A DNA stretch of 64,000 nt from Nemopilema nomurai (taxonomy: Eukaryota; Cnidaria; Scyphozoa; Rhizostomeae; Rhizostomatidae): positions 1,917,330 through 1,981,329 of the forward strand of contig ML133420.1 in the NCBI GenBank assembly GCA_003864495.1, given 5' to 3'. Position 1 is the first letter of the stretch, and every line of letters begins with the position of its first letter. Of the stretch, positions 23,186 to 35,546 are shown piece after piece. The notes beneath the pieces were generated by a model, which did no database searches, was not told the DNA's origin, and saw only the letters and a program-made list of their open reading frames with translations. Both the position numbers and the translations under genes were made by a program.

Positions 23186-24616
23186 TTATTCATGTCCTTC
23201 TGCTGGGCATATAACTGCTATCTTTGTCACTGGGCGACTGTATTCTCCTGTTGCTGTTTTTACTTTGACATTGAGCACTCGTCCATCAGGTCCCGGGAAT
23301 ACTTCAAGGATTCTTCCAATGTTCCATTTACCTCGGATTGCGTTACTCTCGGCAACAATAACTGTGTCATTAGGTTGGACATTGCGGCGGTCCATGTGCC
23401 ATTTCTTTTGTGGAACAAGTGATGGAAAAACATCTCGTATTCATCGTTTCCAGAATGATTTTACAATTTTTTGAACAAACTCTACCCTTTGACGTGGGTC
23501 TTTAGTTTCTTGAAATGGGCCTTGAGGTACTTCTGGGGTAGCTCTTCCTAACAGAAGATCGTTTGGAGATAAGTAGGCTCCATCATCTGGATCAGTTGGA
23601 ATTCTACCAATTGGGCGTTGGTTCAACAAGTTTGCAACTTCCATCAGGCAAGTGTATAATTCGAAGGGTCTCAAAACTTGTTCACCAATAGCGATTTTTA
23701 ATGCTCTTTTGCTGCTCTTTACAAGTGCTTCTGCGCATCCATTTTGGTGTGGTGCTGCCGGTGTGATGAAAATCCAGTTTATGCCTTTCCCTGCACAAAA
23801 CTCTTGAAGTTGGTCAGTGTCGAATTCCCCTATCATCTCTCTCAAAACTCTCTCTGCACCAACCATCTGTGTTCCATTGTCACTCAAAATTACTGCTGGA
23901 TAGCCTCGAATGCAAAAAAATCTTCTCAGTACTTGTAAAAATTCCATTGTAGAACAATCTGTTGCTAGCTCTAGGTGAACTGCTCTTGTACACAAGCATG
24001 TAAATATGACACCATAATGCTTTGCTGTTTTATTACGTCCCATTCTAACATTGTACGGTCCAAAATAATCACATGCTGTGTAGTAGAATGGTGGTGTTTG
24101 CGGTGTCAGTCGAATTGCAGGAAGGCTTCCCATTTATTGTTCTTCTGCTTTGTGTTCCAATTCTCTGCAAAACACACACTTGAATTTAACAGATTTGCTT
24201 ATTTTGTTGCCTGTAAGTATCCAATATTTCCTTCTTATCTTTGCTGTGGTTGTTGCAACTCTGGTGTGTCCGTGTTGGTGTACGTGTCTAGTTATCAGCA
24301 GTGAAATCCTATGATTACTTGGCAGTAGGGCTGGATGTCTTGTCTCATAAGACACTAAAGCTTTATCTGCTCTGCCTCCAACTCTAATAACTCCATTTTC
24401 GTCAATAAAAGGACTGAGTGACTTGAATTCACCTTTCTTTAAACGGTTATGTAAGCTTTTTTGTGCATCTTTGATCAGAAACAACTCTGATTTCTGGAGT
24501 TCTTCGGGTTTCAGTGGTCCATATTTAAATGGTACATGACGTTTCAGGCGTCTGATATTTTCAGCTAGTCTTTTGATCCATGCATAAACTCGTATAAGTG
24601 TCATAATTGATAACAT
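23186..24616 (-). pseudogene. BEL integrase region and DUF5641 tail
   Basis: The H2C2 zinc-binding domain spans about 24340-24140, with HPALLPSNHR, RHVHQHGH and CVFC. A stop at 24134-24136 separates it from the catalytic core in the same frame, which carries TACDYFGPYNV (first D), ILSDNGTQMVG (second D) and QNGCAEALVKSSKRA (the E). The core frame ends at 23441, and the DUF5641 domain follows at 23395-23186 with NDTVIVAES and NIGRILEVFPGPDGRV. Integrase inserts the cDNA; DUF5641 is a usual C-terminal companion in BEL/Pao. One stop and a break of about 46 bp disrupt an otherwise well-kept region. Confidence 0.9.
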
Positions 24617-26560
24617 TTTCAGGCTTTGTGTTTATCGACAAACAGACTTTTGTAGCTTTACGACATTTACTGTCTTCTTTGACTGGCGACGGAATAGCTT
24701 TTGTTGGCCATAATCCTTCCGCAGTTCGTAGAAACTCTGGTCCATGCATCCATCTTCCGTTCAGTTCATGTACATGAATCCCTCGTGACAGCTCGTCTGC
24801 TACATTGTTTTCCCCAGGAATGTGTTTCCACTGGCTAGGGTCTGAATTGCTTTGAATCTCTCCTATTCTGGATGATACAAATGGTTTGTAACTGCGTGAT
24901 GGACTTTGAATCCAAGCTAATGTTATCGAGCTGTCTGTGAAGAAATTAACATCCTTGAATTCGATCCTTGATTCTTCTTCAATCGTTTTTGCAAAACGTG
25001 ATGCAAGGACAGCAGCTTGTAACTCCAAGCGTGGTATGGTTAGCTGTTTTAGTGGTGCAACTCTTATTTTGGCAGCAACGAATCTAACATCAAATTTGCA
25101 TTCTCAATCTTCTGTCGAAGGTATGCACATGCTCCAAAGGCTTCTTGTGACGCATGGATGGTTTTTCTTTGACATCTGTTTTTAGCTATGGTCTTCTGAA
25201 AGAAATATTGTTGAGCTCTTTCATCTCTTTCAACATTTCAATCCATTTCCCTCGCATATTTGTAGGAATTTCTATATCCCAACCAATTCCAGTCTGCCAC
25301 AGTTCCTGTATTCCAATCTTAGCTCTGATAATAAATGCAGCAGCCAATCCGATTGGATCATAAATCTTTGCAACTTCAGACAGTAGTCTTCTTTTGGTTA
25401 GTTTTACCTTCTCTGTTAGATGCTTTTCTTCATCAATGAGTTTCATCAAGTCAGAGTCAACTTTAAGTGACAGCGTATCTGACTTTCTGTTCCAAGAAAT
25501 TCCAAGTACTTTCTCATCTGCTTCTTCTTTCAGCATTTTGTTTGCATGTGACTCTCCTGTATGCTTGCTGTTTTCATGCAGTTCTTTGTTTGAAATCCAC
25601 CCTTTGACTTGGAAACCTCCGTTCTTCAGAACAAATTCTATATCTTCTGCTAGCTTCTTTGCTTCTTCTACCGTTTCCACTGATTCACATATATCATCCA
25701 TGTAAACATTTTCTGTCAGCACCTTTCCAGCTTTCGGTTTGATTTCTTTACATTCTTCTGCAGTCTTTCTCAAAGCAATCTGTGCCATCGCTGGGGCTGG
25801 TTTGTCCCCAAATGTAAGAACTGTCTTGACATAAACATCAGGCTCTCTGTGTGTCTCTAAATTACGCCAAAGAAATCTGTGTACATGCTGATCTTGTTCT
25901 GGTATCAATATTCGATGATACATCTTTGATATGTCACCAATCAATGCTACTTCTCTTTCTTTGAAACGCAGACTGACTCCAAACAGGTTATTCAATAAGT
26001 CTGGGCCTTTCATCCAATAATCGTTGAGTTGATGACCTTAAAACACTGAGGATGAGTTGAACACGATTCGGACAGGTGTGCTTTTCTTCTCTGGTCTTAG
26101 GACTGCATGATGGGGGATGTAATGCACAGTGCCTTTATATTCTTTTAATTCGTCAGTTGTCAATTTACGTGAAAAGTTCATTTCTTTCATTTGCTTATCA
26201 TAAGCTTCTGCTTGTTCGGGTTTAATCTTCAATCGACGTTCCATTGATTCTAAACGCTTCACTGCCAGTTGTTTATTGTCAGGTAGAAGATTGGGATCCT
26301 TTTTCCATGGATATGCATTGCTTCATATTAACTCCCATTGATTCCGTGGTCCAAAAGGCAGCAAGGTCAACTGGTTCTGTATACTTCACATGAAGTATGC
26401 TTGTTACCTCACATGTCTCTCCTGGTCTTGCTCCAAAAAATACCCATCCAAGTGGAGACTGTCGAGCCATCAGATGGCCAGCTTGCCTTGTTTTACCTGA
26501 ATGCATGAAAGCATAATCTATGCTGATTAACAAGTCAACTGGGCCATTTCCTCTTCTCAC
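24617..26560 (-). pseudogene. BEL reverse transcriptase and RNase H region
   Basis: From 26560 the minus strand shows SIDYAFMHSGKTR and GWVFFGARPG, then RIVFNSSSVF before a stop at 26038. The same frame resumes with LIGDISKMYHRILIPEQDQ and the catalytic NVYMDDICESVET, reaching a stop at 25186. The RNase H-like part follows in another frame (25028-24602) with MELQAAVLASRFAK, FFTDSSITLAWIQ and NVADELSRG. The catalytic residues of reverse transcriptase are present, but at least two stops and three frame changes are visible. Confidence 0.9.
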
Positions 26561-26765
26561 CTTTTCTGCTTGCAGTCCGAAAATTTCTTGTAGTCTGGAT
26601 GTGTTGACAGATTTTATACCTTCACTTATTACTGGAATGCCAATTGCCTTGACTGAATACTGTTTCTGCTCATTGATTTGGGAAACTGTAACGGTATATT
26701 TCTTTGTTTTTAATGTTTCTTCCTCTCCACCAACTTTTGTAATGTTGACTGATACATCTTGACCT

Positions 26766-27609
26766 TTAAGTCCTAGTTTTTTCAGCTGTCTCTTGACGTA
26801 TCAAGCTGATTTGTGCTCCTGAATCTAACAATACATTTCCTCGCTTGAAGAAACCTCTTGAATTGGAGATGTTGACTGTAATAACTGGAAGGATTGCTTC
26901 TCCGTCATCAGATGCGATGGCAACTCCGACTCCTACTGTGCCGTTTTCCTCTTTGTGCAGGAGATGATGATGGAAACCGTTGCAACGTATACCATTTTTA
27001 ACGACTGGACATTGCTTGCGACGACTACAGTTGACGGCTTTGTGATCTCTTCCAGCTTTTTTGCAGGCAGCTAAAACAAACATGATTCTCTCTGGCAACT
27101 TTGTGACGGTCATTCACATTGAACCCAGCAAACTTTATACATTGATCTGGCCAGTGTGAAGAGTTTGAGCAAAGCCAGCACTTGTGTCTTGTTATTATAT
27201 TGCGGTTGTTGCTTTCGCTAGTGGCATGAGTGACGGTACGCTTGTGAACAAAGGTTGATCTGATTGGTGCTGTAGCACGCATACGAGACTTCATCTCCAC
27301 TGTCATCCATAACACTAATGCTAGTAAAGTTGGAACTTTTTTCTCTTGCTCCAGGTAACGTGCCCATATTTTTCTGTCATCAGCACACATTTTTTGCTCT
27401 ATGATTGAAAGCATATGACTATTGTCCATATCACTTGGTATACCGACTTCCTTCAACGTGTTGTAGCATCGTTTGACTAGGTGCACTAAATCACAAAAAC
27501 GGGCAACTTCACCATCCTGTAGTGGTCTGAATTTGGTAATATCTTGTGTGATTGCATCTGATACAAAACGAGGGTCTCCAAAAATATGCTGCATCATAAT
27601 CGGATCCAA
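26766..27609 (-). pseudogene. BEL gag C-terminus with zinc knuckles, and aspartic protease
   Basis: The first frame (27609-27025) contains the gag capsid-like end, then a CCHC-type knuckle CWLCSNSSHWPDQC and a second cysteine pair in HVCFSCLQK. A frame shift within 27030-27110 leads to the protease frame (27113-26766), whose active site is VLLDSGAQISLIR, the DSG triad of retropepsins. The protease would mature the polyprotein in an intact element. Confidence 0.88.
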
Positions 27610-28321
27610 TTCCTTTGATCAATTCCAAAGGTTTATCTTTCAAACAGGTACGTAGCAGTGTAATGGCGTCTCTTTTGGTGTATCGAGCCTCGATTGCATG
27701 TTTAAAGTCAGAACGAAAAATTGCATATTCTCTTACATCACCTGAAAATGATGGCATTTTAGGTTTCTCAACTTTAAAACCACAAAATTGCTGTTCCTTA
27801 ATTTGGTTTTCATTGTCTTCCTTTATCGCTAATCCTTTTGATACCTGGAAACGATCCACTTCGTTTTTGTCAACACTGCCCTCACTTGTTTCTCCTTGCG
27901 TCATTTACTGCATATTTTGAATTCCATCAAACTGTTGTGGGTTTCCACTCGGGTTCTCGCGAGAATTTCTTGAAAATACTGACGCTGTTTCCGATACTTC
28001 GTCTTCGTTTGAAATTTCCTTCAATTTATCAATACATTGCTTTGCCTTCGTTTCAATTTTCATAAATGAGTCCTGGCCTTCCGCTAACCACCTTTCCTCT
28101 ACTTCATATTCATCGTCATCCTCGATTAGGTTTGTAAACACCTCGTGTTTTTGCACTACAAGTTCAAACGCTCCTTTACATTGATCCAAAGACTCTTGTA
28201 CCTCGTCTACCGGTCTTTCATTACCGATTACGTGATCTAAGGCTTTCCAGGCTCGAGTAAAAGCTCCTTTCGCAGTTCTTCGATCGATTTTACCCCGTTT
28301 CAACTGTTCAGTTTCCGCCAT
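27610..28321 (-). pseudogene. BEL gag N-terminal region (DUF1759-like)
   Basis: An ATG at 28321 opens 138 codons rich in acidic and basic helices (EDDDEYEVEERWL), ending in a TAA at 27905-27907 that is followed at once by ATG in the same frame (TAAATG). The next frame reads KMPSFSGDVREYAIFRSDFK, the conserved start of DUF1759, and TLLRTCLKDKPLELIKGI. The frame shifts at about 27600. Whether the stop at 27905 is a decay mutation or a natural feature of this lineage cannot be judged from one copy. Confidence 0.85.
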
Positions 28322-28391
28322 GGTTTCCTATCATTATTCGCTCGGTTTACAGTTCTCACGTTCTTAGACAATTTAACATAAATCGAATGTA

Positions 28392-28781
28392 TGTTTCCTC
28401 GCAGCACAGGCTTTAGAACAAGACACCCAATCGTATAATGAAAATCTTATTCGATCTAAAACAAGTAAATTATGAATATAAGTATTACAAAACGTCTTAC
28501 AGCGGCGATAAACTGAATAACTGGAATGGAAACTGAATGCGAAAATACAATAAAATAAACTAACTTACTTATGGTGATGTCTCTAAAGTGTCTTTGATAA
28601 GCTGGTTTCTGTCTAAATATTATTCCTGATTAGCATGCGGTAACGATCATGTCCTATTTTCCAACGTGTGAATACTACTAACTAAAACTAATTTGCACAG
28701 GAATAAAACCGAGCGGGATAATACAAAGTAACTTGTCAACATAATAATAATGTCCTTTAAGAATATATAATCAACGAAACA
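28392..28781 (-). repeat. BEL 5' LTR
   Basis: It aligns along its whole length with the 390-bp copy at 22747-23136 and is followed on the plus strand by AATAT, the right copy of the target duplication. Confidence 0.93.
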
Positions 28782-31700
28782 AATATAATTAGTAATAAAG
28801 TGCCTCTGGTTGAACAGTATTATCTCTGAATAATATAAAAAGTAAGAAAATGCCTCTGGTTGAACAGCATCTGAATAAAATAATTGGTAACAAAGTGTCT
28901 CTGGTTGAACAATATTCCTGCTGAATCATGTAATAAAGTGCCTCTGGTTGAACAGTATCCTCTCTGAATAATAAAAAAAGTAATTAAATGCCTCTGGTTG
29001 AACAGTGTCCTCTCTGAATAATATAATAAGTAATAAAGTGTATCTGGTTTAACACTATCCTGTCTGAAAAATATAGTAAGTAATAGAGTGCCCCTGGTTG
29101 AACAGTGTCCTCTTTGAAAAAATAAAGTAAGTAATAAAGTGCCCCTGGTTGAACACTATCCTCTCTGAAAAATTTAATAAATAATAAAGTGCCTATGGTT
29201 GAACAGTGTCCTCCCTGAATAGTATAGTAAGTAATAAAGTGCCTCTGGTTGAACAGTATCCTCTCTGAATAAAATAATAAATCATAAAGTGCCTCTGATG
29301 TACAGTGTCCTCTCAAAATAATATAGTAATTAATAAAGTGCCTCTGGTTGAACAGTATCCTCTCTGAATAAAATAATAAGTCATAAAGTGCCTATGATGA
29401 ACAGTGTCCTCTCTGAATAAAATAATAAGTAATAAAATGCCTCTGATGAACAGTGTCCTCTCTGAATGATATAATAAGTAATAAAGAACCTCGGGTTTAA
29501 AAAAGTCCTCTCTGTATAAAATAATTAGTAATAAGTGCCTCTGATGTACAGTGTCCTCTCTAAATAATATGATAAGTAATCAAGTGTCTCTGGTTGAACA
29601 CTATCCTCTCTGAAAAATTTAATAAATAATAAAGTGCCCCTTGTTGAGCAGTGTCCTCTCTGAATAGTATAGTAAGTAATAAAATGTCTCTGGTTGTACA
29701 GTATCCTCTCTGAATAAAATAATAAATCATAAAGTGCCTCTGATGTACAGTGTCCTCTCAAAATAATATAATAAGTAAAAAAGTGTATCTGCTTGAACAG
29801 TGTCCTCTCTGAAAAATATTGTAAGGAATAAAGTGCCTCTGGTTGAACAGCATCTAAATAAAACAATTAGTAACAAAGTGTCTCTGGTTGACCAGTATCC
29901 TTGCTGAATCATGTAATAAAGTGCCCCTGGTTGAACAGTGTCCTCTCTGAATGATATAATAAGTAATAAAGAACCTCGGGTTTAAAAAAGTCCTCTCTGT
30001 ATAAAATAATTAGTAATAAGTGCCTCTGATGTACAGTGTCCTCTCTAAATAATATGATAAGTAATCAAGTGTCTCTGGTTGAACACTATCCTCTCTGAAA
30101 AATTTAATAAATAATAAAGTGCTCCTGGTTGAGCAGTGTCCTCTCTGAATAGTATAGTAAGTAATAAAATGTCTCTGGTTGAACAGTATCCTCTCTGAAT
30201 AAAATAATAAATCATAAAGTGCCTCTGATGTACAGTGTCCTCCCAAAATAATATAATAAGTGAAAAAGTGTATCTGGTCGAACAGTGTCCTCTCTGAATA
30301 ATATGATAAGTAATAAAGAACCTCGGGTTTAAAAAAGTCCTCTCTGAATAAAATAATTAGTAATAAGTTCCTCTGATGTACAGTGTCTTCTCAAAATAAT
30401 ATAGTAAGTAATAAAGTGCCCCTGGTTGAGCAGTGTCCTCTCTGAATAGTATAGCAAGTAATAAAGTGTCTCTGGTTGAACAGTATCCTCTCTGAATAAA
30501 ATAATAAGTAATAAGTTCCTCTGATGTACAGTGTCCTCTCAAAATAATATGGTAAGTAATAAAGTGCCCTTGGTTGAAGTGTCCTCTCTGAATAGTATAG
30601 TAAGTAATAAAGTGCCCCTGGTTGAGCAGTGTCCTCTCTGAATAGTATAGTAAGTAATAAAGTGCCCCTGGTTGAGCAGTGTCCTTTCTGAATAGTATAG
30701 TAAGTAATAAAGTGTCTCTGGTTGAACAGTATCCTCTCTGAATAAAATAATAAATCATAAAGTGCCTCTGATGTACAGTGTCCTCTCAAAATAATATAAT
30801 AAGTAAAAAAGTGTATCTGGTTGAACAGTGTCGTCTCTGAAAAATATAGTAAGGAATAAAGTGCCTCTGGTTGAACAGCATCCAAATAAAACAATTAGTA
30901 ACATGTGTCTCTGGTTGACCAGTATCCTTGCTGAATCATGTAATAAACTGCCCCTGGTCGAACAGTGTCCTCTCTGAATAATATGATAAGTAATAAAGAA
31001 CCTCGGGTTTAAAAAAGTCCTCTCTGAATAAAATAATTAGTAATAAGTGCCTCTGATGTACAGTGCCTCCTCTAAAATAATATGGTAAGTAATAAAGTGC
31101 CCCTGGTTGAAGTGTCCTCTCTGAATAATATGATAAGTAATCAAGTGTCTCTGGTTGAACACTATCATATCTGAAAAATTTAATAAATAATAAAGTGGCC
31201 CTGGTTGCGCAGTGTCCTCTCTGAATAGTATAGTAAGTAATAAAGTGCCTCTAGTTGAACAGTGTCCTCACTGAATAATAAAAAAAGTAATAAAATGCCT
31301 CTGGTTGAACAGTGTCCTCTCTGAATGATATAATAAGCAATAAAGAACCTCGGGTTTAAAAAAGTCCTCTCTGAATAAAATAATTAGTAATAAGTTCCTC
31401 TGATGTACAGTGTCTTCTCAAAATAATATAGTAAGCAATAAAGTGCCCCTGGTTGAGCAGTGTCCTCTCTGAATAGTATAGTAAGTAATAAAGTGTCTCT
31501 GGTTAAACAGTATCCTCTCTGAATAAAATAATTAGTAATAAGTTCCTCTGATGTACAGTGTCCTTTCAAAATAATATGGTAAGTAATAAAGCGCCCTTGG
31601 TTGAAGTGTCCTCTCTGAATAATATGATAAGTAATCAAGTGTTTCTGGTTGAACACTATCCTCTCTGAAAAATTGAATAATTAATAAAGTGCCCCTGGTT

Positions 31701-33430
31701 GAGCAATGTCCTCTCTGAATAGTATAGTAAGTAATAAAGTGTCCCTGGTTGAGCAGTGTCCTCTCTGAAAGTATAGTAAGTAATAAAGTGTCTCTGGTTG
31801 ACCAGTATCCTTGCTGAATCATGTAATAAAGTGCCCCTGGTCGAACAGTGTCCTCTCTGAATAATATGATAAGTAATAAAGAACCTCGGGTTTAAAAAAG
31901 TCCTCTCTGAATAAAATAATTAGTAATAAGTTCCTCTGATGTACAGTGTCTTCTCAAAATAATATAGTAAGTAATAAAGTGTCTCTGGTTGAACACTATC
32001 ATATCTGAAAAATTTAATAAATAATAAAGTGCCCCTGGTTGCGCAGTGTTCTCTCTGAATAGTATAGTAAGTAATAAAGTGCCTCTAGTTGAACAGTGTC
32101 CTCACGGAATATTAAAAAAAGTAATAAAATGCCTCTGGTTCAACAGTGTCCTCTCTGAATAAAATAATTAGCAATAAGTGCCTCTGATGAACAGTGTCCT
32201 CTCTGAATGATATAATAAGTAATAAGTTCCTCTGATGTACAGTGTCCTCTCAAAATAATATGGTAAGTAATAAAGTGCCCCTGGTTGAAGTGTCCTCTCT
32301 GAATAATATGATAAGTAATCAAGTGTTTCTGGTTGAACAGTATCCTCTCTGAATAAAATAATAAATCATAAAGTGCCTCTGATGTACAGTGTCCTCTCAA
32401 AATAATATAATAAGTAAAAAAGTGTATCTGGTTGAACAGTGTCGTCTCTGAAAAATATAGTAAGGAATAAAGTGCCTCTGGTTGAACAGCATCTAAATAA
32501 AACTATTAGTAACAACGTGTCTCTTGTTGTCCAGTATCCTTGCTGAATCATGTAATAAAGTGCCCCTGGTCGAACAGTGTCCTCTCTGAATAATATGATA
32601 AGTAATAAAGAACCTCGGGTTTAAAAAAGTCCTCTCTGAATAAAATAATTAGTAATAAGTTCCTCTGATGTACAGTGTCTTCTCAAAATAATATAGTAAG
32701 TAATAAAGTGTCTCTGGTTGAACACTATCCTCTCTGAGAAATTTAATAAATAATAAAGTGCCCCTGGTTAAGCAGTGTCCTCTCTGAATAGTATAGTAAG
32801 TAATAAAGTGTCTCTGGTTGAAAAAAGTCCTTTCTGAATAATATAATAAGTAAAAAAGTGTATCTGGTTGAACAGTGTCGTCTCTGAAAAATATAGTAAG
32901 GAATAAAGTGCCTCTGGTTGAACAGCATCTAAATAAAACAATTAGTAACAAAGTGTCTCTGGTTGACCAGTATCCTTGCTGAATCATGTAATAAAGTACC
33001 TCTGGTCGAACAGTGTCCTCTCTGAATAATATGATAAGTAATAAAGAACCTTGGGTTTAAAAAAGTCCTCTCTGAATAAAATAATTAGTAATAAGTTCCT
33101 CTGATGTACAGTGTCTTCTCAAAATAATATAGTAAGTAATAAAGTGCCCCTGGTTGAGCAGTGTCCTCTCTGAATAGTATAGTAAGTAATAAAGTGTCTC
33201 TGGTTGAACAGTATCCTCTCTGAATAAAATAATAAGTAATAAGTTCCTCTGATGTACAGTGTCCTCTCAAAATAATATGGTAAGTAATAAAGTGCCCTTG
33301 GTTGAAGTGTCCTCTCTGAATAGTATAGTAAGTAATAAAGTGCCCCTGGTTGAGCAGTGTCCTCTCTGAATAGTATAGTAAGTAATAAAGTGCCCCTGGT
33401 TGAGCAGTGTCCTCTCTGAATAGTATAGTA
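28782..33430. repeat. 50-bp tandem array, middle block (~93 monomers)
   Basis: Head-to-tail monomers of about 50 bp continue from the BEL insertion to the palindrome at 33431. Variants recur in a set order: one with cctcgggtttaaaaaagtcc, one with gaccagtatccttgctgaat and one with ctctgatgtacagtgtcctc. This gives a higher-order structure of several hundred bases. Minus-strand frames of 60-168 codons are by-products of the repeat, because its minus strand has no stop in any frame; they are not genes. Confidence 0.95.
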
Positions 33431-33940
33431 AGCCCCCAAAACCCCGCTGCGCGGGCTTAAAACCCCTTCTGTGGAAATAGAATTGCCCCTTAAAACTACC
33501 CCAAAACAAATTAGCATTAGCCTCGGCAAGACAAGAGCCTCGCATCGAGAGCAAAAATGACGTAATGCACAGCCACGCACCGCACACTTGAAACGAAAGT
33601 TGTCAACGACAAAATGACTCGCCATCCTTCGCGTGCATCACTCGCACTCATGTGACAATCGCTAGGACGGGGTTCGCAAAATATGAAGGGATGAGGCTCC
33701 CCCGTCCTAGCGATTGCACATGAGTGCGAGTGATGCACGCGAAGGATGGCGAGTCATTTTGTCGTTGACAACTTTCGTTTCAAGTGTGCGGTGCGTGGCT
33801 GTGCATTACGTCATTTTTGCTCTCGATGCGAGGCTCTTGTCTTGCCGAGGCTAATGCTAATTTGTTTTGGGTAGTTTTAAGGGGCAATTCTATTTCCACA
33901 GAAGGGGTTTTAAGCCGCGCGCAGCGGGGTTTTGGGGGCT
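33431..33940. repeat. Near-perfect 0.5-kb palindrome (hairpin), ~242-bp arms
   Basis: The left arm (33431-33672) begins agcccccaaaaccccgctgc and the right arm (33699-33940) is its reverse complement with only about four small differences. The loop is about 26 bp. It is GC-richer than its surroundings and interrupts a 50-bp monomer exactly after gtatagta. The structure fits a recently formed or gene-converted foldback element. No coding frame is meaningful, because frames on the two arms mirror each other. I could not identify a clear target duplication. Confidence 0.92.
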
Positions 33941-35546
33941 AGTCTTCTGTTTTACCAATATATTGTTTATCTATGGTGAAAGTTGTCTTCAAAGTTTTAC
34001 TGGAATATATTCTATTTGCGTGACATGGTCTATCGTGAACCTAAATATTAAATTATTTGAATCACGCACAGCCATCGATTTCATTTACATAACCTTATGC
34101 ATTTTTTTATTTGAAACGCATATTTTTTCAGTAAATATTTGGGCGAGCACGCTCTGAGGGGGCATTTGGAGTGATTCGTTTTCAAGTCACTTTTAGCTTC
34201 ACCGCTCTATATTTTTCAACTTTGTGCGCAAAAGCAGTAGTAAATGGTTTCAGAACCAAGTTGAGATTTAAGTCGACTTCGGTTACTTGCACATGCAAGA
34301 TCGAGTGCACGTCCCATTGCAGTTTAATGGTGTCCAGAGGCGGCAATCAATCAAGTTGACAACTCGTTAATGTTAACACCCTTCAAGGAACCTTGTTCCA
34401 GCAGTCATGGGGCCAAGCGACCGCCGCATGAAACAAACAACACGACATGACACCTTCCTACTTGCAAGTCCGAAGAAGCCGACACTAAAAACTTGCTTCG
34501 TTGGCCGTTTTGGAAAATATTGGGGGTAGATTGCACTGCCAGTGTTTTTCTCAAAGTTTTAGAAAATGTGGGCGGATTAAGCTTAGAATCGTTTGAGGGT
34601 TACCCTGTCAATTCTCCATCGAAGAACAGTTGACCACAAAAAAATCTCCATGTTTTAGCTGATCAACCTTAGTGAAGCAAGTTTAAAATGCTTTGTTTTT
34701 AGACCTTTTCGACGTCTAAATTGATTCCTATGTTGCCCCTGAACCGGCTCTATTTGAACAATGCACGACTGGCGAATTTCGAAATCTGAAATCTGACAGT
34801 GCGAAGCCTGCCCTTTAGTTCTTGCAAAGTATATAGTGGAGAATCACTGCCAATCCTAGTTACTTTTACAGACAAAAACTGAAAAACCTCCTTACTGCCA
34901 TCGATCTTTGTTCAAGTGCCTTCGGGGGCTCTGCCATGCCGAAAAGCGACCCCTTCGCCATCACAAACAGAAAATTGCCCTGTAGTTATTTTATCTTGTC
35001 TCGGGCTTTCTCGAAAATACTGCCACTCTTTCAACCGTCCTATTGAAATGGTTTTTGCTCGTTTAGCTCGCTACGCTGTCCAATGCGTTTCGAGTAATTT
35101 AAAGAAACTTAGCAGACACAGAAAATGGCTTTGCTGCGGCCCTAAACTGACTATTGCCACCAATAGGCACCAAATTAATTCTAGAGATGCAGTAATCCAA
35201 ACAATGCTACCAACACTGAAGGAACAACGCGAGAATAAGGAAACGTCAAATCGAAAACCACGCATCGTCATCCACCAAGAAAATTAAATACATACAACAT
35301 AAATACGTAGGGTTTTAAAGTTCATACGGTAGTCTCTCGTCTATTAAAAACGGAGCTCTTGCTCTCCCTTTCTTCGTCCCAGCACGGTAACAGTGGATAA
35401 CATTTGACGCCATGCCATGACCCTGCAAGCAAGGAAAACTCATTAGAAGCGAGGTCCCAAAAACGCAATCGTAAAAGGCCACAAAAAAGCAGCAGTCACT
35501 GATTTTAGAATGCATCAAATATGTGTTTACTGCCAAAGCTATTTAG
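33941..35546. other. Unique non-repetitive DNA inside the array; no supported gene
   Basis: The sequence is unrelated to the monomer. A 123-codon plus-strand frame at 34916-35287 has no recognisable domain and an unremarkable composition, so I do not call it a gene. No RNA gene was seen. Confidence 0.5.

Larger units (their letters stand above)
22747..28781 (-). mobile_element. BEL/Pao LTR retrotransposon, full length but decayed
   Basis: The element is bounded by two direct 390-bp LTRs (22747-23136 and 28392-28781) and flanked by a 5-bp target duplication AATAT (22742-22746 and 28782-28786). It lies in reverse orientation inside the 50-bp array, splitting one monomer. Internal order on the minus strand is gag (DUF1759-like), zinc knuckles, aspartic protease, reverse transcriptase, RNase H, integrase and DUF5641, the standard BEL/Pao arrangement. 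By eye the LTRs differ at 16 of 390 positions, about 4 percent. The pol frame is interrupted by numerous stops and shifts. Confidence 0.95.

Noticed and set aside
24937..25705. Plus-strand frames opposite the BEL pol
   Set aside because: They are antisense shadows of the reverse transcriptase and RNase H frames.
33517..33738. Open frames across the palindrome (both strands)
   Set aside because: They mirror each other because the arms are reverse complements, and carry no recognisable domain.
34916..35287. 123-codon plus-strand frame
   Set aside because: No domain, no splice or promoter context, and unremarkable composition.
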